Source: Halomonas sp. TD01
Lineage (GTDB): Bacteria > Pseudomonadota > Gammaproteobacteria > Pseudomonadales > Halomonadaceae
Assembly: GCF_923868895.1 (NCBI RefSeq)
Contig: NZ_OV350343.1
Span: forward strand, 186,001-250,000
Direction: 5' to 3'
Length of the DNA: 64,000 bases
Within the stretch, counting starts at the first letter, position 1, and every line of letters begins with the position of its first letter. This document shows, one piece after another, positions 8,481 through 16,707 of this stretch. Both the position numbers and the translations under genes were made by a program. The notes below the pieces were generated by a model. That model worked only from the letters and a program-made list of their open reading frames with translations, made no database searches and had not been told where the DNA came from.

Positions 8481-8811
8481 TTGCTCTATCAAGACCAGTT
8501 CCCGTCATCCACTGGCCTCACAACGGGCCTCAACCTGTACTGTTCGCGCTTAAGGGAGTAGGGTAGCCATCCGGATCGACCCCATGTGCGCTTTATTTAA
8601 GCTCACTGTTTGCGTTAATTCGGCCCCTCTATTTAAGGCGTCTCCAACGCCTGACACGTGCACGACCAGGCTGCCAACCGCTGCCACCTCTCGCTACAGA
8701 CATACCTAGAAAGATGTTCTGTTTTTTGCTTACGTCCTGTCGCGGCCACCCCGTCAAGAGAACTGTGGTTGCCATTTAGGATGCTAGGGCTGCAAAGCCT
8801 ATGGGTATTCA
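8481..8811. other. Intergenic region, no gene seen
   Basis: About 330 bases between the CDP-alcohol phosphotransferase and the symporter. I see a small AGGCGT/ACGCCT hairpin near 8636-8653 but no convincing promoter, terminator or small gene. The frames here only continue as shadows of the symporter. Confidence 0.5.
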
Positions 8812-10464
8812 ATGAACGAAGAAAATTTCTATCAATTCTCGACACTAACGGTGATCGCCTTACTGTTGGCCTTTTACGGCGGCACGTACCTACTGACGTT
8901 ACTGATCAAAAAGAAAAAGGAAAATACCGACGCCTTCATGGTGTCCAATCATCAGATTGGCTTTGGTCTGGGCGCAGCCAGTATGACCGCTACCTGGATC
9001 TGGGCAGCTTCATTCTACGGTGCCGCCACCTCGGGTTATACCTACGGCATTTCTGGCCCTTTACATTACGGGCTATGGGGCGCACTGATGATTCTGTTCA
9101 TCTACCCCTTTGGGCGTCGTTTTCGCAAACTGGCCCCGAACGCACACACCCTGGGAGAACTTATCCATGCTCGCCATGGCGCTTCAAGTCAGCTAATCCT
9201 GGCCTCCTCCAACATTCTGGGCAGCATTATCAGCTTGATGGTTAACTTCACAGCGTCTGGTGCGCTGGTCTCGGTACTCTCACCACTGTCTTTCCAGGCG
9301 GGCGTCGTGATCGCGGGGGTCGGGGTGCTCTCTTATACGCTGTGGTCGGGTTTCCGCGCGTCGGTACTCACCGACTTTGCCCAACTGATGGCAATGATGG
9401 CTGTCGCCATTCTAATTATTCCAGCGGTGATGTTTGCCCTCGGCGGCCCACAGACACTATCGGATGGCATGAGCCTACTCACCCCAGAGCAGGCAAATCT
9501 GTTCTCGATGGATGCAATTCTCAATCAAGGCGCACCTTTCTTTGTTGCGGTGCTCGCCTACGCGATTGGCAACCAAACCATCTCCCAGCGGCTATTCGCT
9601 GTGCGTGAAGACCATATCAAACCGACCTTTATCACCGCGACCATTGGTTACGGTGCGATTGTTATTGGCCTAGGCATGATTGGCTTAATGGCACTAATGA
9701 CCGGTATGGAGCCCATCGGTGGTGACATGAACAACCTGATCCCGCAAATGGTGTCGATGTACCTCTCGCCGGTATTTATCGGACTATTCTTTATTCTAGT
9801 AATTGGCTCGCTCTCCTCTACCGCTGACTCAGACCTTTCCGCTATGTCCGCGATTGTGATGGCCGATGTGTATGGTAAAAACATCGCTAAAAACAAACCT
9901 GACCCGACCAAAAAGCTATTTATTGGTAGGTTGACGATGATTGTCGCAACACTGATCGGGGTGATTCTCGCCAGTTTCTCGATGGATATTCTGATTATGC
10001 TGGTCTTCGTTGGCGCACTTTGGGGGGCTATTGTGTTCCCGGTCATCGCCAGCTGTTTCTGGGATCGAGTCACCAACACGGCGTTTACCTCGGCTGTAAT
10101 TGCAGGCCTAGTGATGTTCTGCATCGCACGCTTCGAATTAGTGCCTATGGTCAGTGTGGTCGCGGGGCTGTTTGAGCTACTCGCCGCCGTGGGCGGTGGC
10201 GTGGTGCTCGGCCTGATGGCATTTGGCTTCTGCGGGCGTAGGGGCGGTGTGATCGTCGGCGCGCTCAGCGCCATTGTACTGGCCTACTTCAGCATTGGCT
10301 TCCTACGTGAGTACACAGTACTGCTAGCCTCATTAATGGCCTACGGCGTTAGCACCCTTGTTTGCGTAGCAGTCAGCCTGATGAGTTCGAGCAAGTTCGA
10401 CTTCTCGCAGATCGATCAGAAAGTGATCAACTACGACCCAGCCAAGCCTGCCGCTCAACGGTAA
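8812..10464 (+). CDS. Sodium:solute symporter (SSS family)
   Basis: A 550-residue integral membrane protein with about 13-14 predicted helices. The early WIWAASFYGAATSGYTYG segment, the APNAHTLGELIHARHG loop, and SLSSTADSDLSAMSAI near the sodium-binding helix place it in the SSS family, closest in feel to urea/DUR3- and solute-type members. Substrate cannot be read from sequence. A 43-residue membrane protein follows 72 bases downstream, an arrangement known for SSS transporters with a small subunit. The ribosome-binding signal is weak. Confidence 0.85.
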   Translation: MNEENFYQFSTLTVIALLLAFYGGTYLLTLLIKKKKENTDAFMVSNHQIGFGLGAASMTATWIWAASFYGAATSGYTYGISGPLHYGLWGALMILFIYPFGRRFRKLAPNAHTLGELIHARHGASSQLILASSNILGSIISLMVNFTASGALVSVLSPLSFQAGVVIAGVGVLSYTLWSGFRASVLTDFAQLMAMMAVAILIIPAVMFALGGPQTLSDGMSLLTPEQANLFSMDAILNQGAPFFVAVLAYAIGNQTISQRLFAVREDHIKPTFITATIGYGAIVIGLGMIGLMALMTGMEPIGGDMNNLIPQMVSMYLSPVFIGLFFILVIGSLSSTADSDLSAMSAIVMADVYGKNIAKNKPDPTKKLFIGRLTMIVATLIGVILASFSMDILIMLVFVGALWGAIVFPVIASCFWDRVTNTAFTSAVIAGLVMFCIARFELVPMVSVVAGLFELLAAVGGGVVLGLMAFGFCGRRGGVIVGALSAIVLAYFSIGFLREYTVLLASLMAYGVSTLVCVAVSLMSSSKFDFSQIDQKVINYDPAKPAAQR

Positions 10465-10536
10465 GCCCAGCGTGGCGCTAGAGTCACTTCAAGGGCTGGT
10501 GTGCTATCGCGCACCAGCCAACTAACAGGAAAGCAC

Positions 10537-10668
10537 ATGCAAACTTTTATATTGGCGTTATATGTCCTTATCTGGCCGTTGATCTCACTGGCTATTTTCG
10601 CGGTTATCGGCATTGCCACCATCAAAGACATACGCGTTGCCAAGCGCGAGAAACGCGAGCTGGTGTAA
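10537..10668 (+). CDS. Small single-helix membrane protein, putative transporter small subunit
   Basis: A 43-residue open frame starting ATG-CAA-ACT and ending TAA, preceded by ACAGGAAAGCAC. It encodes one hydrophobic helix (residues about 3-27, LALYVLIWPLISLAIFAVIG) followed by a very basic tail (KDIRVAKREKRELV). Size, topology and position directly after an SSS symporter fit the putative transporter small subunit family. It likely sits in the inner membrane with the symporter; stoichiometry and role are unknown. Confidence 0.75.
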   Translation: MQTFILALYVLIWPLISLAIFAVIGIATIKDIRVAKREKRELV

Positions 10669-10752
10669 GCGCCACGTTCAAACCTTGTTGGATTGATCCA
10701 CGAACTGCGATGGCAGTGGGATGTCAGAGCAGCATAACAACAGGAGATAGAC

Positions 10753-11574
10753 ATGCAGACGATTGAGCTAGGCGGAGACAGCGTACCCCGTATCGGCCAG
10801 GGCACCTGGCATATGGGCGAGGATGCCGGGCAGCGCCAAGCTGAAATCAAGGCGCTGCGTGAAGGCCTGGAACTGGGCATGACACTGATTGATACCGCTG
10901 AGATGTATGCCGAGGGCGGCGCTGAAGAAATTGTTGGCCAAGCGATTCGTGGCCGGCGCGATCAGGTGTATCTAGTCAGCAAGGTTTACCCGCACAACGC
11001 CAGCACCCAGGGTGTTCAAGCTGCCTGCGAGCGCAGCCTACGCCGATTGGGCACCGACACGATTGATCTCTACCTGCTGCACTGGCGCGGACAGTACCCG
11101 TTAAGCGAAACCGTGGAAGCGTTTGAGCGGCTGCGCGAGCAAGGCAAGATTCTGCGTTGGGGCGTATCGAACTTTGACGTTGACGACCTAGCGGAGCTAG
11201 ACGCGCCCGCGTGCGCCACCAACCAGGTGCTCTATAACCCCGAAGCACGCGGCATTGAATACGATCTGCTGCCCCGGCAGGCTCAACACAACATGCCGCT
11301 GATGGCTTACTGCCCCATTGGTCAAGGCGGCGCGCTGCTGCGTAACGCTACCCTGCAACGCATCGCCGACAAACACAGCGCCACCCCCGCGCAAATCGCC
11401 CTTGCCTGGGCGCTGCGCCACCCCGGTGTGATTGCCATCCCGAAAGCTGTGAGCCTGGACCACCTCAAACAGAACGCCAACGCAGATAGCATCCGGCTCG
11501 ACGAAGACGATTTGGCACAGATAGACGCCGCTTACGCGCCACCAGTACGTAAACAGGGTTTAATGATGGTGTGA
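10753..11574 (+). CDS. Aldo/keto reductase
   Basis: A 273-residue (alpha/beta)8 NADPH-dependent oxidoreductase. The catalytic tetrad is visible: Asp and Tyr in LIDTAEMYAEG, Lys in LVSKVYPHN and His in YLLHWRG. The cofactor end IAIPKAVSLDHLKQN is intact. It resembles the YeaE-like group, which reduces methylglyoxal and other small carbonyls. AACAGGAGAT precedes the start. It is the last chromosomal gene before the integron array, whose final attC ends about 60 bases downstream of its stop. Confidence 0.88.
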   Translation: MQTIELGGDSVPRIGQGTWHMGEDAGQRQAEIKALREGLELGMTLIDTAEMYAEGGAEEIVGQAIRGRRDQVYLVSKVYPHNASTQGVQAACERSLRRLGTDTIDLYLLHWRGQYPLSETVEAFERLREQGKILRWGVSNFDVDDLAELDAPACATNQVLYNPEARGIEYDLLPRQAQHNMPLMAYCPIGQGGALLRNATLQRIADKHSATPAQIALAWALRHPGVIAIPKAVSLDHLKQNANADSIRLDEDDLAQIDAAYAPPVRKQGLMMV

Positions 11575-11631
11575 CCAAGCGTGAACCTTTCGAAGGTGTT
11601 GGTAAACCAGCCCACAAAGATAGACTCGCGA

Positions 11632-11708
11632 GTTAATGCAGAGCGTTGCGGCAATTTTGGAGCCGCGAGGCGGTGGAAAAATTGTCCGGCAACAGCGGCC
11701 TGTTATGC
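11632..11708 (-). repeat. Integron attC site (distal, after yefM-yoeB cassette)
   Basis: On the minus strand the site starts GCATAAC just after the toxin stop and ends at GCATTAAC. The two sides fold on each other (GGCCGCTGTTGCCGG... against ...CCGCAACGC, with AATTTTTCC against CCAAAATT) around a GCCTCGCGGC tip. Core spacing of 77 bases is within the normal attC range. This is the far end of the array. Confidence 0.75.
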
Positions 11709-11709
11709 A

Positions 11710-11973
11710 TTATTCGTAGTGGCTCCATAGCCTGAGGACTTTCACTACTTGTTCGTCTTCTAGCACCTGGTAGACCAAACGATGCTGAATATTAATGCGG
11801 CGTGAATAGGCGCCCGTAAGATCACCAATGAGCTTCTCAAACGGGGGTGGCTTGCGGTACGGATCTTCTGCAATTAGGGCCAACAACTCTTGGGCTTTTG
11901 GCTTGAGGCCGCTTGAAGCCAGCTTCTCTGCGTCCTTCTGGGCTTGTTTGGTGTAAACCAACGTCCATGTCAC
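11710..11973 (-). CDS. yoeB: Txe/YoeB family mRNA interferase toxin
   Basis: An 87-residue RelE-superfamily toxin of the YoeB branch, full length. Recognisable parts are the Glu in PFEKLIGDLTGAYSRR, the Arg in INIQHRLVY and the C-terminal RLWSHYE with the catalytic His-Tyr. It would cleave mRNA at the ribosomal A site when freed from its antitoxin. The start overlaps the antitoxin stop by four bases. It forms an integron cassette with the antitoxin, a common stabilising cargo of chromosomal integrons, and its own attC follows directly. Confidence 0.92.
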   Translation of the reverse strand: MTWTLVYTKQAQKDAEKLASSGLKPKAQELLALIAEDPYRKPPPFEKLIGDLTGAYSRRINIQHRLVYQVLEDEQVVKVLRLWSHYE

Positions 11974-12212
11974 CAGTCCAGCTCCTCATCGCACTCATCC
12001 ACGGAGGTATCCATTCCCTCACGAATAGACTCCCGCATACCCGGTACGGAGAGCAGGTAAAGCGTTTCCTGAATGGCGGACCAGTCTTCCTCGGAAACCA
12101 GGACGGCTTTGTTCCGCTTACCCATGATGACGATGGGTTGGTGGGACTCGGCGGTCTCGTCAATCAACCGATAAAGGTTGCTACGCGCCTCCGTTGCTGT
12201 GATCCCGGTCAT
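11970..12212 (-). CDS. yefM: Phd/YefM family antitoxin
   Basis: An 80-residue antitoxin. The N-terminal DNA-binding half (ITATEARSNLYRLIDET, PIVIMGKRNKAVLVSEEDW) is typical YefM; the acidic tail (SVDECDEELDW) would wrap the toxin. It is co-transcribed with yoeB from its own promoter inside the cassette, which is unusual for most cassettes but usual for cassette-borne toxin-antitoxin pairs. Autorepression through the GTACGTAC palindrome in the promoter is likely but not shown. Confidence 0.92.
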   Translation of the reverse strand: MTGITATEARSNLYRLIDETAESHQPIVIMGKRNKAVLVSEEDWSAIQETLYLLSVPGMRESIREGMDTSVDECDEELDW

Positions 12213-12244
12213 GACGCACCTCTTGCGTGTTTAACTTTTTATCA

Positions 12245-12272
12245 ATTGTACGCCCTCTGGTACGTACGTCAA
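12245..12272 (-). promoter_or_regulatory. Sigma-70-type promoter and operator for yefM-yoeB
   Basis: Reading the minus strand, TTGACG (12272-12267) and TACAAT (12250-12245) are separated by 16 bases. The spacer contains the palindrome GTACGTAC, a plausible YefM operator. It lies about 35 bases before the antitoxin start. Confidence 0.65.
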
Positions 12273-12286
12273 AACGAACGTTCTGA

Positions 12287-12382
12287 ATAACGCCGCATTA
12301 AGGTGTGAGTAGCGCTTTCCTATACTTTGAGCGAAGCGAAAGCGGCAAGCGTTGCGAATCACTCTTAAATGCTTTGTTATGT
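12287..12382 (-). repeat. Integron attC site after the PUA-like cassette gene
   Basis: On the minus strand it begins CATAACAAAGCATTTAAG and ends CTTAATGCGGCGTTAT. GCATTTAAG pairs with CTTAATGC leaving one unpaired T, the extrahelical base typical of attC. A central GCGAAAGC-type stem is present. The upstream gene's stop codon lies within the first core. Confidence 0.85.
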
Positions 12383-12835
12383 TTCAGGATACATCTCACG
12401 AATTAGATTCAGTGATAAAGTCCCTTCGTTAACAAGTGGGGAAATTGTGTCTGTCATTTTTATTTGCTGCCAAGCTTTTGCATTGGTTTTAAAATCAGAA
12501 AAACACTTAACGTTGTCTACTCTTCGAAAATGTCGGAACCATACACCCAACTCTGGCACTGGAGTTTTTATATAGTTGTAGTCACCGGATACATTACAAA
12601 CAGCAAATGGAAAGTGATGAGAGATAATTAGAACTTTATCACCGATCTTCATTTGGTTTTCAAACGCAACATAATCTTTTTGGTGTTGTGGAATCTTCTC
12701 CAAATCTTCAAACTCTAAATCGCCTACACGCTCAGAAAAATCTAAACCAATAAATCCTGCGGATAAACTCTGTGCAGAATGAAAAGCTGAATTCCCAGAA
12801 TCATCTGGGTGTAACTGCATACGCCAAAACGCCAT
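12377..12835 (-). CDS. PUA/EVE-like domain protein (integron cassette)
   Basis: A 152-residue soluble protein that looks like a stand-alone EVE/PUA-like fold. It starts WRMQLHPDDS, has GFIGLDFSERVGDLE, a KIGDKVLIISHH strand pair and aromatic residues (GVWFRHFRRVD) suited to binding a modified base. EVE-like modules read modified nucleic acid bases and occur in restriction systems such as McrB-type readers; here no nuclease or NTPase partner is attached. It is AT-richer than the chromosome. Family assignment is by pattern only, so function remains open. Confidence 0.55.
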   Translation of the reverse strand: MAFWRMQLHPDDSGNSAFHSAQSLSAGFIGLDFSERVGDLEFEDLEKIPQHQKDYVAFENQMKIGDKVLIISHHFPFAVCNVSGDYNYIKTPVPELGVWFRHFRRVDNVKCFSDFKTNAKAWQQIKMTDTISPLVNEGTLSLNLIREMYPET

Positions 12836-12971
12836 ATCTACCTCATTTTACGAAAATTGAACCTGAAACATAGCGAGGCTGTAGAAAAACCCGATTTCGA
12901 GCCGTTTCCACCGCCTGCTGTCCTTATTCATTTACCCAGCCAATCATCTGGCTGAGTAATCTTAATATCGG

Positions 12972-14071
12972 GGCGGATGCAGACTCTGAGTGCAACACAC
13001 TCATTGGATGGTTGATGGGCTTTCATGGTACTTGGCCATCAGCTCGCTCATCACTTCTATCGGACATTTAAATCCAAAGCGTTTTCGAGGTCGCATATTC
13101 AGCTCAAAGGCAATGGCGTCCAGCTCTTCCTGGCTATGTACTGAAAGGTCCGTTCCTTTCGGTAAATATTGACGGATAAGGCCATTGATATTCTCATTGG
13201 CCCCACGTTGCCAGGGGCTATGGGGATCGCAAAAGTAAATCGCAACGCCGGTTTCTTGAGTGATTTTTGCATGTTGTGCCATTTCACGCCCCTGATCATA
13301 GGTCATGCTTTTTCGAGCGGTGGTCGGCATTCGATTCAGAGCAGCACTAAAGCCTGCTACGGCGGAGGTGGCGGTGGCGTCGTCCATTTTTGCGAGGATC
13401 AGATAGCCACTACTAAGCTCTACCAAGGTGCCTACCGCGGACGCGTTATTCTTACCTTTGATCAGATCGCCTTCCCAGTGGCCGGGCATTTCACGCTTAC
13501 TGACCTCGGGCGGACGTAAGTGAATGCTGACCATGTCAGGGATCTGGCCACGTCGATCCACTTCGCCACGGCGAGGCTTGCGTGTGGTTTTACCTTGTCG
13601 CAAGCAGTGAATCAGTTCCTTGCGAAGGTGGCCAACAGGCAAGGCATAAATGGCCGTGTAGATGGTCTCTCGGCAGACGTAGGCATCGCGCAAATCAGGT
13701 AGTTTCATCGTCTTGAGCTTGCCGCTAATTTGTTCGGGAGACAAGCGTCGCCGCAACATATGCACGATGAGATCAAACCGCTCGGTGCCTGGCAAAAGCT
13801 TACGCGCAGGACGACAGACCTCTCGACGCTTTTCTCGCTGACGTTGGGCGTACCGGGCGCAGTAACCGTTCTGGGCCATTTGGTTACGGCGTATTTCACG
13901 AGAGATGGTTGAAGGAGCTCGCCCCAGGAGCTGGGCAATATGCCGAAGGCTCATCCCTTGGGCTTGACCCACTTGGATGCTGGCACGTTCTTCAATACTG
14001 AGTTCGAGGTAAGACATGGGACAACACCTTAGCGAAATGCTCAGGTGTTGCACTCAGTTTCTGCGGCCAAG
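12972..14071 (-). mobile_element. IS30-family insertion sequence
   Basis: About 1.1 kb with terminal inverted repeats sharing CTGAGTGCAACAC, flanked by CGG on both sides (12969-12971 and 14072-14074), consistent with a 3-base target duplication. Removing it rebuilds the copy-A sequence seen uninterrupted at 15390-15410. It contains one intact transposase gene. Confidence 0.85.
13001..14017 (-). CDS. IS30-family transposase
   Basis: Intact 338-residue transposase starting MSYLELSIEERASIQ. It has an N-terminal helix-turn-helix (MSLRHIAQLLGRAPSTISRE) and the DDE catalytic core: Asp in GHWEGDLIKGKNN, Asp in MTYDQGREM and Glu in GANENINGLIRQYLPKG. Length fits the family. The start at 14017 is chosen over an ATG 12 codons upstream because family proteins begin at this motif. 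The element appears potentially active. Confidence 0.92.
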   Translation of the reverse strand: MSYLELSIEERASIQVGQAQGMSLRHIAQLLGRAPSTISREIRRNQMAQNGYCARYAQRQREKRREVCRPARKLLPGTERFDLIVHMLRRRLSPEQISGKLKTMKLPDLRDAYVCRETIYTAIYALPVGHLRKELIHCLRQGKTTRKPRRGEVDRRGQIPDMVSIHLRPPEVSKREMPGHWEGDLIKGKNNASAVGTLVELSSGYLILAKMDDATATSAVAGFSAALNRMPTTARKSMTYDQGREMAQHAKITQETGVAIYFCDPHSPWQRGANENINGLIRQYLPKGTDLSVHSQEELDAIAFELNMRPRKRFGFKCPIEVMSELMAKYHESPSTIQ

Positions 14072-14253
14072 CGGTATTTAGCCACTTAGGCACCCAGCTA
14101 AAGCTTGTTGAAGACGACCTTTTGCTCTTAAAAAGCAACTTACTCCACTCTAAGCCCTTCATGATGCGGCCAAGTGGCCGTAATTCGCCAACTTCTCAAT
14201 ATTGTGCACCAAGCAGTAGAGCTGCCACTGGCCCTGCCCCTTTCTACAGCCGC

Positions 14254-14270
14254 AACGCCTGAGTTAGAGC
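14254..14270 (-). repeat. Collapsed attC remnant after the GNAT cassette
   Basis: On the minus strand GCTCTAAC (overlapping the acetyltransferase stop) is followed directly by TCAGGCGTT. Both attC cores are present but the central stem is missing, so the site is only 17 bases long. IS1182-type copy A abuts it. Confidence 0.55.
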
Positions 14271-14743
14271 GCTTTTTCATAGATGGATACGTTATCCCCT
14301 CCGTAAAGCACGGTTTCGATATACGACCAGCCACTTCGCTCCAGAAGGCTATTTGCTGTGCTTGTGCCGGAGTAGATTTTTTTGTACCCCAGCTTGCGTG
14401 CGATGCTTTCAAGCTTAACAGTCAATGTTGCGCCAATTCCACGACGCCGGTACTGGGGGAGTACCATGCCGCCACCAATCCAAGGGGTGAGGTGGTCATG
14501 TGTAGTAACACATTTAGCCTTCAATACCGCGATACCAAGAGCAGAACCATCCTGCATCGCAACAACCCCAATAGGAAGTTTATTGTGATTAGAATATGCC
14601 AGCAGGTCTTCTTCTGCGTTTCCCCTGCCCCGCGCACCGTAATACTCCGGCCATCCACACTCAAACATTTCTCGAAGTGCTGGCAGTAGTTCGGGGTGAT
14701 TGGCTAGAAGAGCCAAGTCTAAATTACTCACCATGGTTTCCAA
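14264..14743 (-). CDS. GNAT-family N-acetyltransferase (integron cassette)
   Basis: A 159-residue GCN5-related acetyltransferase. The acetyl-CoA loop is the QYRRRGIGATLTVKLE segment, followed by LGYKKIYSGTSTANSLLERSGW, typical of the fold. It could acetylate an amine on an antibiotic, a small molecule or a protein; substrate cannot be told. Acetyltransferases are among the commonest cassette cargos. The coding region is followed by the collapsed attC and preceded by the attC of the next cassette. Confidence 0.85.
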   Translation of the reverse strand: METMVSNLDLALLANHPELLPALREMFECGWPEYYGARGRGNAEEDLLAYSNHNKLPIGVVAMQDGSALGIAVLKAKCVTTHDHLTPWIGGGMVLPQYRRRGIGATLTVKLESIARKLGYKKIYSGTSTANSLLERSGWSYIETVLYGGDNVSIYEKAL

Positions 14744-14747
14744 TACG

Positions 14748-14853
14748 CTCTAATGCCTATATCTGCGGCTTGGGTGAACTGGCGGCTTTTTTTCCGCGCA
14801 GCGCGAAAAAGGTGACAGTTCAACCAAGTCCGAGAAGATGCACTTGTTATGGC
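14748..14853 (-). repeat. Integron attC site after the four-helix membrane cassette gene
   Basis: Minus strand starts GCCATAAC, overlapping the gene's stop, and ends GGCATTAG. The long arms GACTTGGTTGAACTG and CAGTTCACCCAAGCC are near-perfect complements and close on a TTTTTCGCGC/GCGCGGAAAAA tip. Length about 106 bases. Confidence 0.85.
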
Positions 14854-15275
14854 ATTTTGTTTCTTTTTAGCCATATGGAATACCCTAACAACAAAGGTGG
14901 AATCACTATACCAACCACGATTATTAGGAAGTAAAAGAATTTATGCGAAATCTCAGCTGTAGTCATGGTGCCGGTATAATCTCTTTGGCCAAGCACGAGA
15001 TTAGAAATAATATTGGTACCTAAACCAGCAGTAAAAAAAGGAATGATTAATAGCGCTACATCGTACCCTGCTTTAATTTCATTTCCGTCTGGTAAGAGGC
15101 CGCGTAGATCACCGAGCAATCCCAGAAAGAAAGCAGCAAACATTATTAATTGAACACCAACTATAAAATCTAATGCCTTAGGTGTCTTGGGGTCTCGGAT
15201 TAACCATAGCAATACTCCAGAAGATAAAGCCGACAATAACATCAATACAATTAATACTTCTTTCATATGCTCCAT
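14847..15275 (-). CDS. Hypothetical four-helix membrane protein (integron cassette)
   Basis: A 142-residue protein with four hydrophobic segments at about residues 6-26, 36-56, 72-95 and 112-133 and few charged residues. I do not recognise a family. Codon use is AT-rich compared with the chromosome. An alternative start three codons in (15266) has a GGAG three bases upstream. It is alone in its cassette and has its own attC. Confidence 0.7.
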   Translation of the reverse strand: MEHMKEVLIVLMLLSALSSGVLLWLIRDPKTPKALDFIVGVQLIMFAAFFLGLLGDLRGLLPDGNEIKAGYDVALLIIPFFTAGLGTNIISNLVLGQRDYTGTMTTAEISHKFFYFLIIVVGIVIPPLLLGYSIWLKRNKMP

Positions 15276-15310
15276 GCTTTAGATGATTCCCTTTGTTGAG
15301 TAGCCATAAC

Positions 15311-15991
15311 GAGGCTGTAGAAAACCCGATTTCGAGCCGTTTCCACCGCCTGTTGTCCTTATTCATTTACCCATCCGGTCATCTGGCTGAGTAATATTAA
15401 TATCGGCATTTAGTCACTTGGGCGCCCAGCTAAAGCTTGTTGAAGACGGCCTTTTGCTCTTAAAAAGCAACTTACCCCGCTCTAAGCCCTTCATGACGCG
15501 GCCAATTGGCCGTAATTCGCCAACTCCTCAATATTGTGCACCAAGCAGTAGAGCTGCCACTGACTTTGCACTTTTTTCTTACCCCGTAGGATGAACCGAT
15601 TAAGTCGTTTCGTCGTGCCAATATTGCCGAACACCGGTTCCACTACCGACATGCGATGACTGTAGATCTGCTTGCCCTTGGGGCTATCGACTCGGTGCTT
15701 CATCCAGCCAGTGTAATTGGGTAAGCGTTTGTTCTCGATAATAAAAGATACCTATCGACTGGCACCGTTCCGATGGCACTTGCCGTATTTGCTTATGGAA
15801 AACTGACAAGTCGAGTTTGTGTTCTATCAGGTAGTTCACAGCGTGTTCAAAGGTGCCCGGCTGGAGCTGATCTTGGTAGTTGATCACCACCATGGCGTTT
15901 TGATCATAGTTATAAGCCTTGAAGCGCGGCATGCTGACCACTCCTCGTATGTTTCCTCGATCCTACCAAAGCTTAGCCTTCCTACAGGCTC
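15311..15991 (-). mobile_element. IS1182-type element (copy B), internally deleted
   Basis: A 681-base element with ends GAGGCTGTAGAAAA and CCTACAGGCTC, flanked by AAC on both sides (15308-15310 and 15992-15994). It contains the first and last parts of an IS1182-type transposase joined by a deletion. The left 230 bases match copy A at 12875-12971 plus 14075-14245. Confidence 0.8.
15491..15932 (-). pseudogene. IS1182-family transposase remnant
   Basis: The start MPRFKAYNYDQNAM...GTFEHAVNYLIEHKLDLSVF is the conserved N-terminus of IS1182 transposases. Then, in a different frame, NKRLPNYTGWMKHRVDSPKG...EPVFGNIGTTKRLNRF and LVHNIEELANYG are the conserved C-terminus. The large catalytic middle is deleted and the two pieces are out of frame, so no active protein is made. 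GGAGTGGTCAGC precedes the original start at 15932. Confidence 0.85.
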
Positions 15992-16102
15992 AACGTTCGG
16001 GTAATTGGCGTGGTTTGCGTAGAGAACGTTGTGCAAACTTGGCCGAAGGCCAGCACAACTTAAACGAAACAGGCCACGTCCGATTGACTCGCTTGCTAGA
16101 GC
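15992..16102 (-). repeat. Degenerate integron attC site
   Basis: Follows the cassette gene at 16096-16707. The first core is CTCTAGC rather than CTCTAAC and the last is GAACGTT. Between them CGTGGCC...TTGTGCTGGCC folds against GGCCAAGTTTGCACAA...CCACGCC. One core base has drifted, so recombination activity may be weak. Confidence 0.6.
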
Positions 16103-16707
16103 AGAGCTGACGAAATCACAAACCCACCCACCAACGTAGTTCCCGATGCCACTATGAACCCAAGGCATGTCTTCACTATGCCGCCCGCTCTCTTAGCTTT
16201 TTGCTCATCCTCCGACTTGAGGAATATAGGCAAAGAGATAAAAAGCACAATAACAGCAATGAGTATACAGATTGCTGTAAAAGTCACTGATGCAATAACA
16301 ACTAGCAAGTGAATTACGTCGCCGCCCAATTCGACAAGGAAAACACCCTCTTTAATATAATTGTCGGAGGAGTACTTGGCAGCGTTTAAGATACTCCCAT
16401 GGTGCTCAAGTAAAAATTCTTTTATGTCGGATTGAAGAAACTCGTTCAGCTTTTCATTTTCGTGCTCATTTAGTTCGGTGCAAGAAACCTGTTCGGAGCC
16501 TTCTTTACCGACAAATGTACAAGTATTTCTTTCTGCTTTTTGGGATCGCTGCTCAACTTCACTATTGGTTAGAAGTTCACCACCATGGGTCTCGTACAAT
16601 GTTCCTATGTATATTGCACTAATCCATGCTGCAAGAACTATTATCAGCAGCACTATAAATGGTACTCTCCAGTAAGCTTGAAGTGCTGGGATCTGTCTAA
16701 GTTTCAT
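16096..16707 (-). CDS. Hypothetical membrane protein (integron cassette)
   Basis: A 203-residue protein, start chosen at 16707 where GGGAA lies seven bases before the ATG. One helix at about residues 17-37, an extracytoplasmic region with two Cys (NTCTFVGKEG, VSCTELNE), then two long helices near residues 125-155 and 172-203. I recognise no family. The paired Cys suggest a periplasmic disulfide. AT-rich, as other cassettes. Confidence 0.7.
   Translation of the reverse strand: MKLRQIPALQAYWRVPFIVLLIIVLAAWISAIYIGTLYETHGGELLTNSEVEQRSQKAERNTCTFVGKEGSEQVSCTELNEHENEKLNEFLQSDIKEFLLEHHGSILNAAKYSSDNYIKEGVFLVELGGDVIHLLVVIASVTFTAICILIAVIVLFISLPIFLKSEDEQKAKRAGGIVKTCLGFIVASGTTLVGGFVISSALL

Larger units (their letters stand above)
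12875..14253. mobile_element. IS1182-type short element (copy A) at an attC core, interrupted by IS30
   Basis: Ends are GAGGCTGTAGAAAA on the left and TTTCTACAGCCGC on the right, imperfect inverted repeats. The right flank is AAC (14254-14256) and the left flank AGC (12872-12874), matching the AAC duplication of the two sister copies. Without the IS30 the element is only about 276 bases. Its right part (14090-14245) matches the end of the IS1182-like transposase remnant in copy B, so it is a non-autonomous derivative. Confidence 0.7.

Noticed and set aside
8658..9245. 195-codon plus-strand frame overlapping the symporter start
   Set aside because: Alternate frame of the symporter; its protein has no membrane or domain pattern.
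9648..10274. 208-codon open frame on the minus strand
   Set aside because: Antisense shadow of the SSS symporter, with Thr/Ile/Pro-rich composition typical of reverse-read membrane genes.
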